DNA from: Chromatiales bacterium
GTDB taxonomy: Bacteria; Pseudomonadota; Gammaproteobacteria; Steroidobacterales; GCA-2729495
Assembly (NCBI GenBank): GCA_024234935.1
Contig: JACKNI010000005.1
Location: forward strand, 139,764-203,763
Length of the DNA: 64,000 nt
Direction of reading: 5' to 3'
Part shown: positions 1 to 8,089 of the stretch, piece by piece
How the letters are laid out: each line of letters starts with the position of its first letter
Position numbering within the stretch: the first letter of the stretch is position 1
Translations under genes and position numbers: made by a program
The notes under the pieces: model-generated
What the model saw: the letters and a program-made list of their open reading frames with translations, nothing else
Told to the model about the DNA's origin: nothing
Databases searched by the model: none

Positions 1-1
1 C

Positions 2-445
2 AAGATCACGCTGAACATGGGCGTGGGTGAGACGATCACCGACAAGAAAGTGATCGAGAAGGCCGTGCAGGACATGACGGGTATCGCCGGCCAGAAGCCG
101 CAGATCACGCTCGCGCGCAAGTCTGTTGCAACCTTCAAGGTTCGTGAGGGTTATCCGGTAGGCTGCAAGGTCACCCTGCGTCGCAGCCGCATGTACGAGT
201 TTCTCGACCGCCTGGTCAACATTGCCATACCGCGTGTACGCGACTTCCGTGGCCTGAACGGCCGGTCGTTTGATGGCCGTGGCAACTACAGCATGGGCAT
301 CCAGGAACAGATCATCTTTCCGGAAATCGACTACGACAAGATCGATTCGATCCGGGGTATGGATATCACGATTACGACAACAGCCCGCACCGATGAGCAT
401 GCGCGGGCCTTGCTTGAAGCCTTCAACTTTCCTTTCCGCAAGTGA
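2..445 (+). CDS. rplE: 50S ribosomal protein L5 (3' part)
   Basis: The C-terminal 147 residues of ribosomal protein L5, which binds 5S rRNA in the central protuberance of the large subunit. The frame is open to the left edge, so the gene starts outside the window. The visible part begins KITLNMGVGE and contains the conserved KVTLRR and F..KIDSIRGM segments and the expected C-terminus. It is followed 16 bases later by rpsN, as expected for the spc operon. Identification is secure; only the N-terminal part is missing. Confidence 0.97.
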   Translation, partial: KITLNMGVGETITDKKVIEKAVQDMTGIAGQKPQITLARKSVATFKVREGYPVGCKVTLRRSRMYEFLDRLVNIAIPRVRDFRGLNGRSFDGRGNYSMGIQEQIIFPEIDYDKIDSIRGMDITITTTARTDEHARALLEAFNFPFRK

Positions 446-461
446 CGGGATAAATCCGAAT

Positions 462-767
462 ATGGCCAAGAAATCGATGGTTCTCCGGGATGTGAAACGG
501 GCAAAACTCGTGGAGCGCTACGCAAAGAAGCGCCAGGAGCTGAAAGCCATAATTGCCAGCCCGAAGTCGCGCCCCGAAGACAAGCAGACGGCGCAGGAAA
601 AGCTGCAGTCGCTGCCGCGGGATTCTAGTCCGAGCCGCATGCGGAGCCGTTGCTCAATCACCGGAAGGTCGCGTGGTTACTACCAGAAGTTTGGCCTGTC
701 GCGTACCAAGCTTCGTGAGCTCACGCTGGAAGGCAACATTCCCGGCATGCGCAAGGCCAGCTGGTAA
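462..767 (+). CDS. rpsN: 30S ribosomal protein S14
   Basis: A 101-residue S14 of the small-subunit head. It is the long, zinc-free form: there is no CxxC pair, and the C-terminal half carries the family block RCSITGRSRGYYQKFGLSR and ends in KASW. The start ATG at 462 gives MAKKSM, the normal N-terminus. It lies between rplE and rpsH as in other spc operons and is expected to be co-transcribed with them. Confidence 0.97.
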   Translation: MAKKSMVLRDVKRAKLVERYAKKRQELKAIIASPKSRPEDKQTAQEKLQSLPRDSSPSRMRSRCSITGRSRGYYQKFGLSRTKLRELTLEGNIPGMRKASW

Positions 768-841
768 ACGGATCAGCAACCTGTCCGGCGGATCCGGCAG
801 GCAGCGACATAAACAGCAGACAGAAGCGAGTAAACGAATCC

Positions 842-1240
842 ATGAGCATCTCCGACCCGATCGCCGACATGCTGACCCGCATCCGGAATGGCCAGAGGGT
901 TTCCCTGCCTTCCGTGAGCATGCCTTCTTCGACGAAGAAGGAATCCATTGCGAAGGTGTTGCTGGATGAAGGCTATATCGCTTCATATCGGGTAGAGCCG
1001 GGTGAGAACAACAAGCCGGTTCTGCAGATTGAACTCAAGTACTTTGAAGGACGCCCCGTAATCGATGAGATCCGGCGTGTCAGCCGTTCGGGCCTCCGCA
1101 TCTATCGTGGCAAGAGCGATGTACCGAAGGTCCAGGGCGGCCTGGGGATTGCGATCGTCTCGACGTCGGCTGGTGTAATGAGCGACCGTGCGGCCCGCGC
1201 TGGCGGGCATGGCGGAGAGGTGCTCTGCGTCGTTTCCTGA
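842..1240 (+). CDS. rpsH: 30S ribosomal protein S8
   Basis: A 132-residue S8, which binds helix 21 of 16S rRNA early in small-subunit assembly and in E. coli is the repressor of the spc operon. The N-terminus MSISDPIADMLTRIRN and the C-terminal STSAGVMSD...GGEVLC block are diagnostic. The final residues VVS differ a little from the usual YVA-like ending. There are 74 bases between rpsN and this start. No S8-binding leader hairpin was searched for because the regulatory target in E. coli lies upstream in rplE. Confidence 0.97.
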   Translation: MSISDPIADMLTRIRNGQRVSLPSVSMPSSTKKESIAKVLLDEGYIASYRVEPGENNKPVLQIELKYFEGRPVIDEIRRVSRSGLRIYRGKSDVPKVQGGLGIAIVSTSAGVMSDRAARAGGHGGEVLCVVS

Positions 1241-1272
1241 TGCAGGCTGAATACAAATCCGGGATGAACTAG

Positions 1273-1806
1273 ATGTCCAGAGTCGCAAAGAAGCCGGTGC
1301 TGCTGCCCAAGGGGGTCGAGATGACCCAGGCGGCAGGCACGGTCAAGGTCAAGGGTCCGAAGGGCGAACTGCGTCTGTCGCTCAGCGGCGATGTGGAAGT
1401 GAACATTGCCGACGATCAGGCCAATGTCACCAGCCGCAAGCCGGAGCAGCGTGCATGGGCCATTGCGGGAACCACCCGCGCCCTGCTCGCCAACATGGTT
1501 GAAGGCGTTTCCAAGGGGTTCGAGCGCAAGCTGGAGCTGGTCGGCGTCGGCTATCGCGCCCAGGCGCAGGGCAAAAAGCTCAATCTGACGCTGGGCTTTT
1601 CCCATCCGGTGGCCTATGCGGTTCCCGATGGCATCACCATCGATACGCCGAGCCAGACCGAGATCCTTATCAAGGGTGCGGACAAGCATCAGGTCGGCCA
1701 GGTCGCCGCTGATATCCGCAGTTATCGTCCGCCCGAGCCCTACAAAGGCAAGGGTGTGCGGTATTCCACAGAACGAGTTGTGCTGAAGGAGGCGAAGAAG
1801 AAATAG
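1273..1806 (+). CDS. rplF: 50S ribosomal protein L6
   Basis: A 177-residue L6, placed near the GTPase-associated centre of the large subunit. It starts MSRVAKKPV and shows both alpha/beta repeats of the family. The second repeat contains GADKHQVGQVAADIRSYRPPEPYKGKG, the highly conserved C-terminal signature. Length is the family norm. It lies between rpsH and rplR in the usual order. Confidence 0.98.
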   Translation: MSRVAKKPVLLPKGVEMTQAAGTVKVKGPKGELRLSLSGDVEVNIADDQANVTSRKPEQRAWAIAGTTRALLANMVEGVSKGFERKLELVGVGYRAQAQGKKLNLTLGFSHPVAYAVPDGITIDTPSQTEILIKGADKHQVGQVAADIRSYRPPEPYKGKGVRYSTERVVLKEAKKK

Positions 1807-1850
1807 GTGCCGGATTGAGTTGATCCAACACCCCTTGCTTCAGAGGCGCT

Positions 1851-2204
1851 ATGACCAAGAACGACAACAGACTGAGACGTGCACGGCGATCCCGGGCGAA
1901 GATCCGCGAGCTCGGCATTGCCCGGCTCACGATTCACCGGACTCCGCGGCACATGTATGCGCAGATCATCGGACCCGATGGCGGTACGGTGGTGGTTTCG
2001 GCATCGACCTTGCAAAAGGACGTGCGCGAAGCGCTCGACGGCACCGGCAACATCGCCGCCGCGGCAGTGGTTGGCCGGTCGATAGCCGAAAAGGCAAAGG
2101 CGGCTGGCGTCACGCGTGTGGCGTTCGACCGATCCGGTTTTCAGTATCACGGGCGCGTCAAGGCATTGGCTGAAGCGGCTCGCGAAAACGGCTTGGAGTT
2201 CTGA
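1851..2204 (+). CDS. rplR: 50S ribosomal protein L18
   Basis: A 117-residue L18, one of the 5S rRNA-binding proteins. It has the basic N-terminal arm (MTKNDNRLRRARRSRAKIRE) and the conserved core HMYAQII.PDGG and the tail FDRSGFQYHGRVKALA. The rpsE start follows its stop by two bases, so the two genes are probably translationally coupled. Confidence 0.97.
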   Translation: MTKNDNRLRRARRSRAKIRELGIARLTIHRTPRHMYAQIIGPDGGTVVVSASTLQKDVREALDGTGNIAAAAVVGRSIAEKAKAAGVTRVAFDRSGFQYHGRVKALAEAARENGLEF

Positions 2205-2206
2205 CA

Positions 2207-2734
2207 GTGGCGCGTAGACAGGAAGGTTTGGGCCAGGGCCGCTCGGGTGAAGGCGATGACTATCTCGAGAAGCTCGTTGCGGTTAACCGTGTGGCCAAGG
2301 TCGTCAAGGGCGGCCGCCAGTTCGGCTTTACCGCTCTGACGGTCGTTGGCGATGGCAAGGGCAAGGTTGGCTTCGGTTACGGCAAGGCGCGTGAAGTGCC
2401 CGCCGCAATCCAGAAATCCATGCAGGCCGCACGTCGCAATCTGCGCACCGTGGCGCTGAAGAAGGACACGCTCTTCTATGCGCGCACCGGCAACCACGGT
2501 TCGACCCGTGTTTACATGCAGCCCGCCTCTGACGGTACCGGAATCATCGCGGGTGGTGCGATGCGTGCGGTGTTCGAGTGTGCCGGCGTACGCAACGTGC
2601 TGGCCAAGAGCTACGGCTCACGTAATCCGATCAATGTGGTGCGCGCCACGATGAACGCGCTCAGTGACATGTACTCGCCCGAGACGATTGCGGCCAAGCG
2701 CGGCAAGACTCTGGCGGAAATCACCGGCGCCTGA
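2207..2734 (+). CDS. rpsE: 30S ribosomal protein S5
   Basis: A 175-residue S5, which acts in mRNA unwinding and decoding accuracy. The start is GTG at 2207, two bases after the rplR stop; it gives MARRQEGLGQ. The S5 N-terminal double-stranded RNA-binding-like domain (VNRVAKVVKGGRQFGFTALTVVGDG) and the C-terminal domain with GGAMRAVFE..G..NVLAKSYGS are both complete. Confidence 0.97.
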   Translation: MARRQEGLGQGRSGEGDDYLEKLVAVNRVAKVVKGGRQFGFTALTVVGDGKGKVGFGYGKAREVPAAIQKSMQAARRNLRTVALKKDTLFYARTGNHGSTRVYMQPASDGTGIIAGGAMRAVFECAGVRNVLAKSYGSRNPINVVRATMNALSDMYSPETIAAKRGKTLAEITGA

Positions 2735-2778
2735 GTCGAGTTGACCAGGAATTCCGGGTTCAAGGAAACGGTGCGCCA

Positions 2779-2967
2779 ATGGCAAAGTCCAAGCAGCTGA
2801 AAGTTACGCTCGTAAAGAGCAAGTTTGGTCGTCTCCCGAAGCATCGGGCCTGCGTTTCAGGTCTCGGGCTGCGGCGGATGCACCACTCGGTTCTGGTCGA
2901 TGACACGCCCGAGAATCGCGGCATGGTCAATCGCATCGCCTATATGTTGCGTGTCGAGCAGGCCTGA
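2779..2967 (+). CDS. rpmD: 50S ribosomal protein L30
   Basis: A 62-residue L30, the usual length for bacteria. It contains KVTLVKSKFGR and the LGLRRM motif followed by the acidic D.PENRGMVN segment typical of L30. It lies between rpsE and rplO, which is the only place this gene occurs in spc operons. Confidence 0.96.
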   Translation: MAKSKQLKVTLVKSKFGRLPKHRACVSGLGLRRMHHSVLVDDTPENRGMVNRIAYMLRVEQA

Positions 2968-2984
2968 GAGACAAGGAAGCAGAT

Positions 2985-3413
2985 ATGAAGCTGAACACGC
3001 TTAAGCCTGGATCGAGAAAGGCGCCGAAACGCGTTGGTCGCGGCAGTTCCGCCGGCCAGGGCAAGACATGTGGCCGTGGGCACAAGGGGCAGTCGGCCCG
3101 CGCCGGCGGTTATCACAAGGTCGGCTTCGAAGGCGGTCAGATGCCGCTGCAACGGCGGCTGCCGAAGATCGGCTTCGTGTCGCAGATGATTGGCACGACG
3201 GCTGAAGTCCGTTTGCATGAACTCGAGCGCGTGAAGGCAGAGATCATCGATCTGGCCAGCCTCAAGGATGCCGGTATCGTGTCGCGGGAAGCCGAAAAGG
3301 CCAAGGTGATCAGCTCCGGCAAGATCGCCAAGGCAGTAAAGGTGCGTGGCATCAAGGTCACGCCGGGTGCCCGCAAGGCCATTGAAGCGGCTGGCGGCAG
3401 CATCGAAGAATAA
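2985..3413 (+). CDS. rplO: 50S ribosomal protein L15
   Basis: A 142-residue L15. The N-terminal glycine- and arginine-rich extension that threads into 23S rRNA (RVGRGSSAGQGKTCGRGHKGQ) is clear, followed by GFEGGQMPLQRRLPK and the globular C-terminal domain ending in an acidic tail. It starts 17 bases after rpmD and precedes secY, the standard arrangement that links ribosome and translocon production. Confidence 0.97.
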   Translation: MKLNTLKPGSRKAPKRVGRGSSAGQGKTCGRGHKGQSARAGGYHKVGFEGGQMPLQRRLPKIGFVSQMIGTTAEVRLHELERVKAEIIDLASLKDAGIVSREAEKAKVISSGKIAKAVKVRGIKVTPGARKAIEAAGGSIEE

Positions 3414-3436
3414 TTGCAGGACTGACGGAACACATC

Positions 3437-4780
3437 GTGGCAAAAGGCGGAAAGGCAAATCCTGCGGCAACTCTCGGCGAAGCCCCGCGCTTCACCGAGT
3501 TGCGCAAGCGCCTGTTTTTCCTGCTTGGCGCACTCGTGGTCTACCGGATCGGCACCTTTATTCCCGTCCCCGGTATCGACCCGCAAGCCCTGGCGCGCTT
3601 CTTTGAGCAGCAGTCCGGCACGATCCTCGCGATGTTCAACATGTTCTCCGGTGGAGCGCTTTCGCGGCTGAGCATTTTTGCGCTGGGCGTGATGCCCTAT
3701 ATCTCGGCTTCGATTATTGTGCAGATGGCCGGTATGGTCATCCCGCAGTTGAGCCAGTTGCGCAAGGAAGGCGAGTCGGGGCGCCGCAAGCTGACGCAGT
3801 ACACGCGTTTTGGCACGGTCGGGCTGGCTCTTGTGCAGTCGATCGGCGCGGCTGTCGCGCTGCAGAATCAGTCAGTCGTGATCAATCCAGGTCCCAATTT
3901 TGTCTTTACGGCTGCGATCACGCTGGTTACCGGGACGATGTTCCTGATGTGGCTTGGTGAGCAGATCACCGAGCGCGGTCTGGGCAACGGCATTTCGATG
4001 ATCATTCTGGCCAGCATCATTTCCGGTCTGCCGGCGGCCATCGGCGGCACCCTTGAGCTCGTGAATACCGGGGAGATGAACCCGGCAATCGCGCTCATCC
4101 TCGTTCTGCTCGTGATTGCGGTCACCGCGTTCGTGGTGTACATGGAGCGCGGCCAGCGCAGGATTACCGTCAACTATGCGCGCCGCCAGCAGGGGCGTCG
4201 GGTTTATGCCGGCCAGTCCAGCCATCTGCCGTTCAAGATCAACATGTCGGGCGTCATCCCGCCAATCTTTGCCTCCAGCATCATCCTGTTTCCGGCTACA
4301 ATCGCCGGCTGGTTTGGTACCACCCAGGGCTTCGGCTGGCTGCAGACGCTTTCTGCGGAACTCTCGCCGGGTCAACCGATCTACATCATGCTGTATGCCA
4401 GCATGATCATGTTTTTCTGCTTCTTCTATACGGCGCTGGTGTTTAATTCCCGCGAGACAGCCGACAACCTGAAGAAGAGCGGCGCATTTATTCCCGGCAT
4501 CCGGCCCGGGCAGCAGACTTCCGAGTACATCGACAAGGTGCTCACACGGCTGACCTTCTGGGGCGGCCTCTATGTTGTGGCGGTATGTATGCTGCCGGAG
4601 TTCATGATTCTCTACTGGCGGGTACCGTTCTATTTCGGCGGAACCTCGCTGATGATCATCGTGGTAGTCACGATGGACTTCATGGCGCAACTTCAGGCGC
4701 ACACGATGTCCCATCAATACGACAGCATGCTGAAGAAGGCCAATTTCAGCGGCATTGGACGAGCTGGCCAGATCCGTTAA
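3437..4780 (+). CDS. secY: Preprotein translocase subunit SecY
   Basis: The 447-residue channel subunit of the SecYEG translocon in the inner membrane. The start is GTG at 3437 (MAKGGKANPAATLGE). About ten hydrophobic segments can be traced, with the plug-region sequence MFNMFSGGALSRLSIFALG and the conserved cytoplasmic loops GQRRITVNYARRQ and FIPGIRPGQQT. It follows rplO and is followed by rpmJ as in most gammaproteobacteria. Confidence 0.97.
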   Translation: MAKGGKANPAATLGEAPRFTELRKRLFFLLGALVVYRIGTFIPVPGIDPQALARFFEQQSGTILAMFNMFSGGALSRLSIFALGVMPYISASIIVQMAGMVIPQLSQLRKEGESGRRKLTQYTRFGTVGLALVQSIGAAVALQNQSVVINPGPNFVFTAAITLVTGTMFLMWLGEQITERGLGNGISMIILASIISGLPAAIGGTLELVNTGEMNPAIALILVLLVIAVTAFVVYMERGQRRITVNYARRQQGRRVYAGQSSHLPFKINMSGVIPPIFASSIILFPATIAGWFGTTQGFGWLQTLSAELSPGQPIYIMLYASMIMFFCFFYTALVFNSRETADNLKKSGAFIPGIRPGQQTSEYIDKVLTRLTFWGGLYVVAVCMLPEFMILYWRVPFYFGGTSLMIIVVVTMDFMAQLQAHTMSHQYDSMLKKANFSGIGRAGQIR

Positions 4781-4804
4781 GAAGCTGGCCACAGGAGTAG
4801 ATAT

Positions 4805-4918
4805 ATGAAAGTCCGGGCATCAGTAAAGAAGATCTGCAGGAACTGCAAGATCGTTCGGCGTAATCGCGTGGTACGGGTGATCTGCAGCGATCCCCGTCAC
4901 AAGCAGCGCCAGGGTTAA
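4805..4918 (+). CDS. rpmJ: 50S ribosomal protein L36
   Basis: A 37-residue protein, MKVRASVKKICRNCKIVRRN onward, ending DPRHKQRQG. It is the zinc-binding form of L36: Cys11, Cys14, Cys27 and His32 form the CX2C...CX4H site. It fills the gap between secY and rpsM, its normal position. Length is within one residue of the family norm. Confidence 0.96.
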   Translation: MKVRASVKKICRNCKIVRRNRVVRVICSDPRHKQRQG

Positions 4919-4946
4919 TGGCTCCGGTTACTGGAGAGCAGGTGTA

Positions 4947-5303
4947 ATGGCACGTATAGCGGGCATCAACATCCCCCCCAACAAGCATGTGGGGATTGCG
5001 TTAACGCATATTTTCGGCGTTGGGCGGCAGCGTGCCCTCGATGTCTGCGAGGCATCCGGCATTGCGCCGGACGTCAAGGTGAAAGACCTCACCGAGCCCG
5101 AAGTCGAACGGATCCGTGGCGAGATCGCGCGGTTTCCGGTCGAGGGTGATCTGCGCCGGGAAGTGTCCATGAGCATCAAGCGTCTCATGGATCTCGGCTG
5201 TTACCGGGGCATCCGCCATCGCAAGGGATTGCCGATGCGAGGGCAGCGCACGCGTACCAATGCGAGGACCCGCAAAGGTCCGCGCCGGGCAATCAGAAGA
5301 TAG
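4947..5303 (+). CDS. rpsM: 30S ribosomal protein S13
   Basis: A 118-residue S13 of the subunit head, contacting the large subunit and tRNA. The N-terminus MARIAGINIPPNKHVGIALT and the C-terminal RGQRTRTNARTRKGPR tail are diagnostic. It opens the alpha-operon segment rpsM-rpsK-rpsD-rpoA-rplQ. An RBS-like GGAGAGCAGG lies just before the ATG. Confidence 0.97.
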   Translation: MARIAGINIPPNKHVGIALTHIFGVGRQRALDVCEASGIAPDVKVKDLTEPEVERIRGEIARFPVEGDLRREVSMSIKRLMDLGCYRGIRHRKGLPMRGQRTRTNARTRKGPRRAIRR

Positions 5304-5368
5304 CTGGACGGTAGTCATCACCGGCTGACGGTGATGGCGCCTGCCACGACAGGTTTACAGAGAGATTT

Positions 5369-5809
5369 ATGGCACAAGAACCCGAAACACCAGATACCCC
5401 GACCCCCGAAGCGGAAACTGCCGCTGCGGCTGCCACCAAGGCGCGGAAGAAGGGCAAGCGGCATGTCGTCGACGGCATCGCCCATATCCATTCCACGTTC
5501 AACAATACGATCGTGACGATCACCGACCGGCAGGGCAATACGCTGAGCTGGGCAACGGCTGGCAGTTGTGGTTTCAAGGGCTCACGCAAGAGCACGCCGT
5601 TTGCCGCCCAGGTTGCTGCAGAGCGCGCCGGTCAGGCCGCTCTGGAGTATGGCGTCAAGGCGCTGGAAGTGCTGGTCAGCGGTCCGGGCCCGGGACGTGA
5701 ATCAGCGGTCCGGTCACTCAATGGTGTGGGTTTTCGTATCGGCAATATCGAAGACATCACGCCCATTCCGCACAACGGCTGTCGTCCGCCGAAGAAGCGG
5801 CGCGTTTAA
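5369..5809 (+). CDS. rpsK: 30S ribosomal protein S11
   Basis: A 146-residue S11 of the small-subunit platform. The conserved core begins near residue 33 (VVDGIAHIHSTFNNTIVTITDRQGN) and ends HNGCRPPKKRRV. The first 30 or so residues (MAQEPETPDTPTPEAETAAA) are an acidic, Ala/Pro/Glu-rich extension that makes the protein longer than the roughly 129 residues of E. coli S11. No internal start would remove it cleanly, so the extension looks real. Confidence 0.96.
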   Translation: MAQEPETPDTPTPEAETAAAAATKARKKGKRHVVDGIAHIHSTFNNTIVTITDRQGNTLSWATAGSCGFKGSRKSTPFAAQVAAERAGQAALEYGVKALEVLVSGPGPGRESAVRSLNGVGFRIGNIEDITPIPHNGCRPPKKRRV

Positions 5810-5820
5810 AGGTAAGAGTA

Positions 5821-6447
5821 ATGGCCAGATATCGTGGACCGACTTGCAAGCTTGCCCGCCGGGAAGGTACAGACCTGTTCCTGAAGAGTGGCATCAAACC
5901 ACTTGAGACCAAGTGCAAGCTGGAAACGCCTCCGGGAACCAAGCAGCAGGCGACCAAGAAATCCCGCCTCTCGGGTTACGGTCTCCAGTTGCGTGAAAAG
6001 CAGAAGCTGCGACGCATGTACGGGGTGCTGGAACGGCAGTTCCGCATCACCTATCACAAGGCGTCGCAGATGAAGGGTTCGACCGGTGAGAACCTCCTCA
6101 AGCTTCTCGAGGGTCGCCTGGACAACGTGGTCTACCGGATGGGCTTTGGTTCCACGCGTGCGGAGGCCCGTCAGCTGGTGAGTCACTGCGCGATCCTGGT
6201 CAACAAGAAGGTTGTCAATATCGCTTCGTACCAGGTTTCGGCCGGCGACATCGTTGAGGTGCGTGAGCGCTCGAGGCAGCAGCCGCGGATCAAGAACGCC
6301 ATCGCCATGGCCAGCCAGGTCGGCTTCCCGGAATGGGTCCTGGTCGACGACAAGACCATGACCGGAACCCTGAAGTCCCTGCCGGCCAGGGAAGATATCC
6401 TGCCCGACGTGAACGAGAACCTCGTCGTCGAGTTGTATTCCAAGTAA
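5821..6447 (+). CDS. rpsD: 30S ribosomal protein S4
   Basis: A 208-residue S4, a primary 16S rRNA binder and, in E. coli, the repressor of the alpha operon. The sequence starts MARYRGPTCKLARREGTDLFL and contains the S4 RNA-binding domain LDNVVYRMGFGSTRAEARQLVSH at about residues 100-123. It lies between rpsK and rpoA in the expected order. Confidence 0.98.
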   Translation: MARYRGPTCKLARREGTDLFLKSGIKPLETKCKLETPPGTKQQATKKSRLSGYGLQLREKQKLRRMYGVLERQFRITYHKASQMKGSTGENLLKLLEGRLDNVVYRMGFGSTRAEARQLVSHCAILVNKKVVNIASYQVSAGDIVEVRERSRQQPRIKNAIAMASQVGFPEWVLVDDKTMTGTLKSLPAREDILPDVNENLVVELYSK

Positions 6448-6473
6448 TCAGTCAATCAAGAGTGGGTTCGCAT

Positions 6474-7478
6474 ATGCAACCATCAATCAGTGAGTTTCTG
6501 AAGCCGCGTAACGTTCGCGTGCAGGCCGAGACCGGCAACCGCGCCCGTATCGTGATTGAACCCCTTGAGCGTGGTTTCGGTCATACCCTGGGTAATGCCC
6601 TGCGTCGCGTTCTGCTGTCGAGCATGCCAGGTGCCGCCATCGTCGAGGCGGAAATCGAAGGTGTACTCCACGAGTACACCAGCATCGAGGGCGTGCAGGA
6701 AGACGTCGTTGAAATCCTGCTCAACCTCAAGGGTGTCGCGTTGCGCATGCACGCCCGCGACCGTGTTGAACTGACCCTGCATCGCAAGGGCCCTGGTCCG
6801 GTTACGGCGGGTGACATCACCACTGATCACGATGTGGAAGTCGTCAACCCGCGGCACGTGATTGCCAACCTCACCAATGCCGGCGAACTGAAGATCCTGC
6901 TGACTGTCGAGCGTGGCCGCGGTTACCGGGCTGCTACCCAGCAGGTTGATGCCGAGGGGCAGACCACCGCCACCATCGGGCATCTGCGCCTCGACGCGTC
7001 ATTCAGCCCCGTGCGCAAGGTTACCTATACCGTTGAAGCGGCCCGCGTGGAGCAGCGCACGGACCTCGACAAGCTGGTGCTTGACGTGGAGACCAACGGC
7101 ACCATCAATCCGGAGGACGCGATCCGGCGTGCCGGCACGATCCTCAAGGATCAGCTCGATGTGTTCCTCGAGCTGCGTGGTCAGGATGAAGCCGCTGCTT
7201 CGACTACCGAATCGCAGATCGAGCCGATCCTGCTGCGTCCGGTTGATGAACTCGAGCTGACGGTGCGGTCGGCGAACTGCCTCAAGGCGGAGAACATCAA
7301 CTACATCGGGGACCTGGTTCAGCGCACTGAAGTCGAGTTGCTGCGGACGCCGAACCTCGGCAAGAAGTCGCTTACCGAAATCAAGGAAGTCCTGGAAAGC
7401 CATGGGCTGTCCCTGGGCATGCGTGTCGAGAGCTGGCCGCCGCCTGGCCTGCTCAAGCACGACGACCAGGCTGCCTGA
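6474..7478 (+). CDS. rpoA: DNA-directed RNA polymerase subunit alpha
   Basis: The 334-residue alpha subunit, which dimerises to start RNA polymerase assembly and reads UP elements with its C-terminal domain. The ATG at 6474 gives MQPSISEFLKPRNV, the usual N-terminus; the frame is open further upstream into rpsD but that part is not homologous. The N-terminal domain includes LERGFGHTLGNALRRVLLSSMPG. The C-terminal domain (from about residue 245) has ELTVRSANCLKAENI, carrying the Arg and Asn-Cys-Leu residues used for UP-element contact, and ends with the helix-hairpin-helix LGKKSLTEIKEVL. Confidence 0.98.
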   Translation: MQPSISEFLKPRNVRVQAETGNRARIVIEPLERGFGHTLGNALRRVLLSSMPGAAIVEAEIEGVLHEYTSIEGVQEDVVEILLNLKGVALRMHARDRVELTLHRKGPGPVTAGDITTDHDVEVVNPRHVIANLTNAGELKILLTVERGRGYRAATQQVDAEGQTTATIGHLRLDASFSPVRKVTYTVEAARVEQRTDLDKLVLDVETNGTINPEDAIRRAGTILKDQLDVFLELRGQDEAAASTTESQIEPILLRPVDELELTVRSANCLKAENINYIGDLVQRTEVELLRTPNLGKKSLTEIKEVLESHGLSLGMRVESWPPPGLLKHDDQAA

Positions 7479-7537
7479 GTAAACGCCCGGATCGGTATTG
7501 ATCCGGCGAATCTGAAGATTTAACGGAATTTGTCACC

Positions 7538-8029
7538 ATGATGCACCGTAAGGCCGGCCGTGCGCTCGGCAGAAAGAGCAGCCACCGGACAGCCATGTAC
7601 CGCAATATGGCCGCTTCGCTGATTTGCGAGGAGACCATCCGTACGACTGTGCCGAAAGCGAAGGAACTGCGCCGCGTCCTCGAGCCCCTGATCACGCTGG
7701 CGAAGGAAGACGGGCTGGCACGCCGTCGTCTGGCTTTCTCGCGGTTGCGCGACCGGACCTCGGTGGGCAAGCTGTTCAACGAACTCGGTCCTCGCTTCAA
7801 GAGCCGGCCGGGTGGCTATCTGCGAATTCTGAAGATGGGTTATCGCGCCGGTGACTGTGCGCCGATGGCGCTGGTCATGCTGACCGACCGCGCTGCGCCT
7901 GCTGATGCGGCACCCGAGCCGAAGGGTCGGAAGAAAGTTGCGAAGAAGGCGGCCGCCAAGCCGAAGGCTGAAGCGAAGACCGCTGCCAAGCCCCGCAAGA
8001 AGGCCGCCAGGAAGGCTGCCGCTGCCTGA
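7538..8029 (+). CDS. rplQ: 50S ribosomal protein L17 with long basic tail
   Basis: Ribosomal protein L17; the core (about residues 1-120: MMHRKAGRALGRKSSHRTAM to RAGDCAPMALVML) is normal. The protein is 163 residues instead of about 127 because of a C-terminal tail composed almost only of Lys, Ala, Pro and Arg (repeated KKAA and KPK units). Lys/Ala tails of this sort are low-complexity nucleic-acid-binding extensions. It is the last gene of the ribosomal operon and is followed by a hairpin. Confidence 0.96.
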   Translation: MMHRKAGRALGRKSSHRTAMYRNMAASLICEETIRTTVPKAKELRRVLEPLITLAKEDGLARRRLAFSRLRDRTSVGKLFNELGPRFKSRPGGYLRILKMGYRAGDCAPMALVMLTDRAAPADAAPEPKGRKKVAKKAAAKPKAEAKTAAKPRKKAARKAAAA

Positions 8030-8035
8030 TCAACG

Positions 8036-8060
8036 GGCGGCCCGTTCAGGGCCGCCGTTT
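8036..8060 (+). terminator. Hairpin after rplQ
   Basis: A perfect 8-bp inverted repeat, GGCGGCCC and GGGCCGCC, with loop GTTCA sits seven bases after the rplQ stop and is followed by GTTTCTCC. It lies between two convergent genes and probably ends the ribosomal operon. The U-tract is short, so Rho-independent function is likely but not certain. Confidence 0.65.
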
Positions 8061-8089
8061 CTCCTGCCGGCCTGAAGTCCCGCCCTGTT

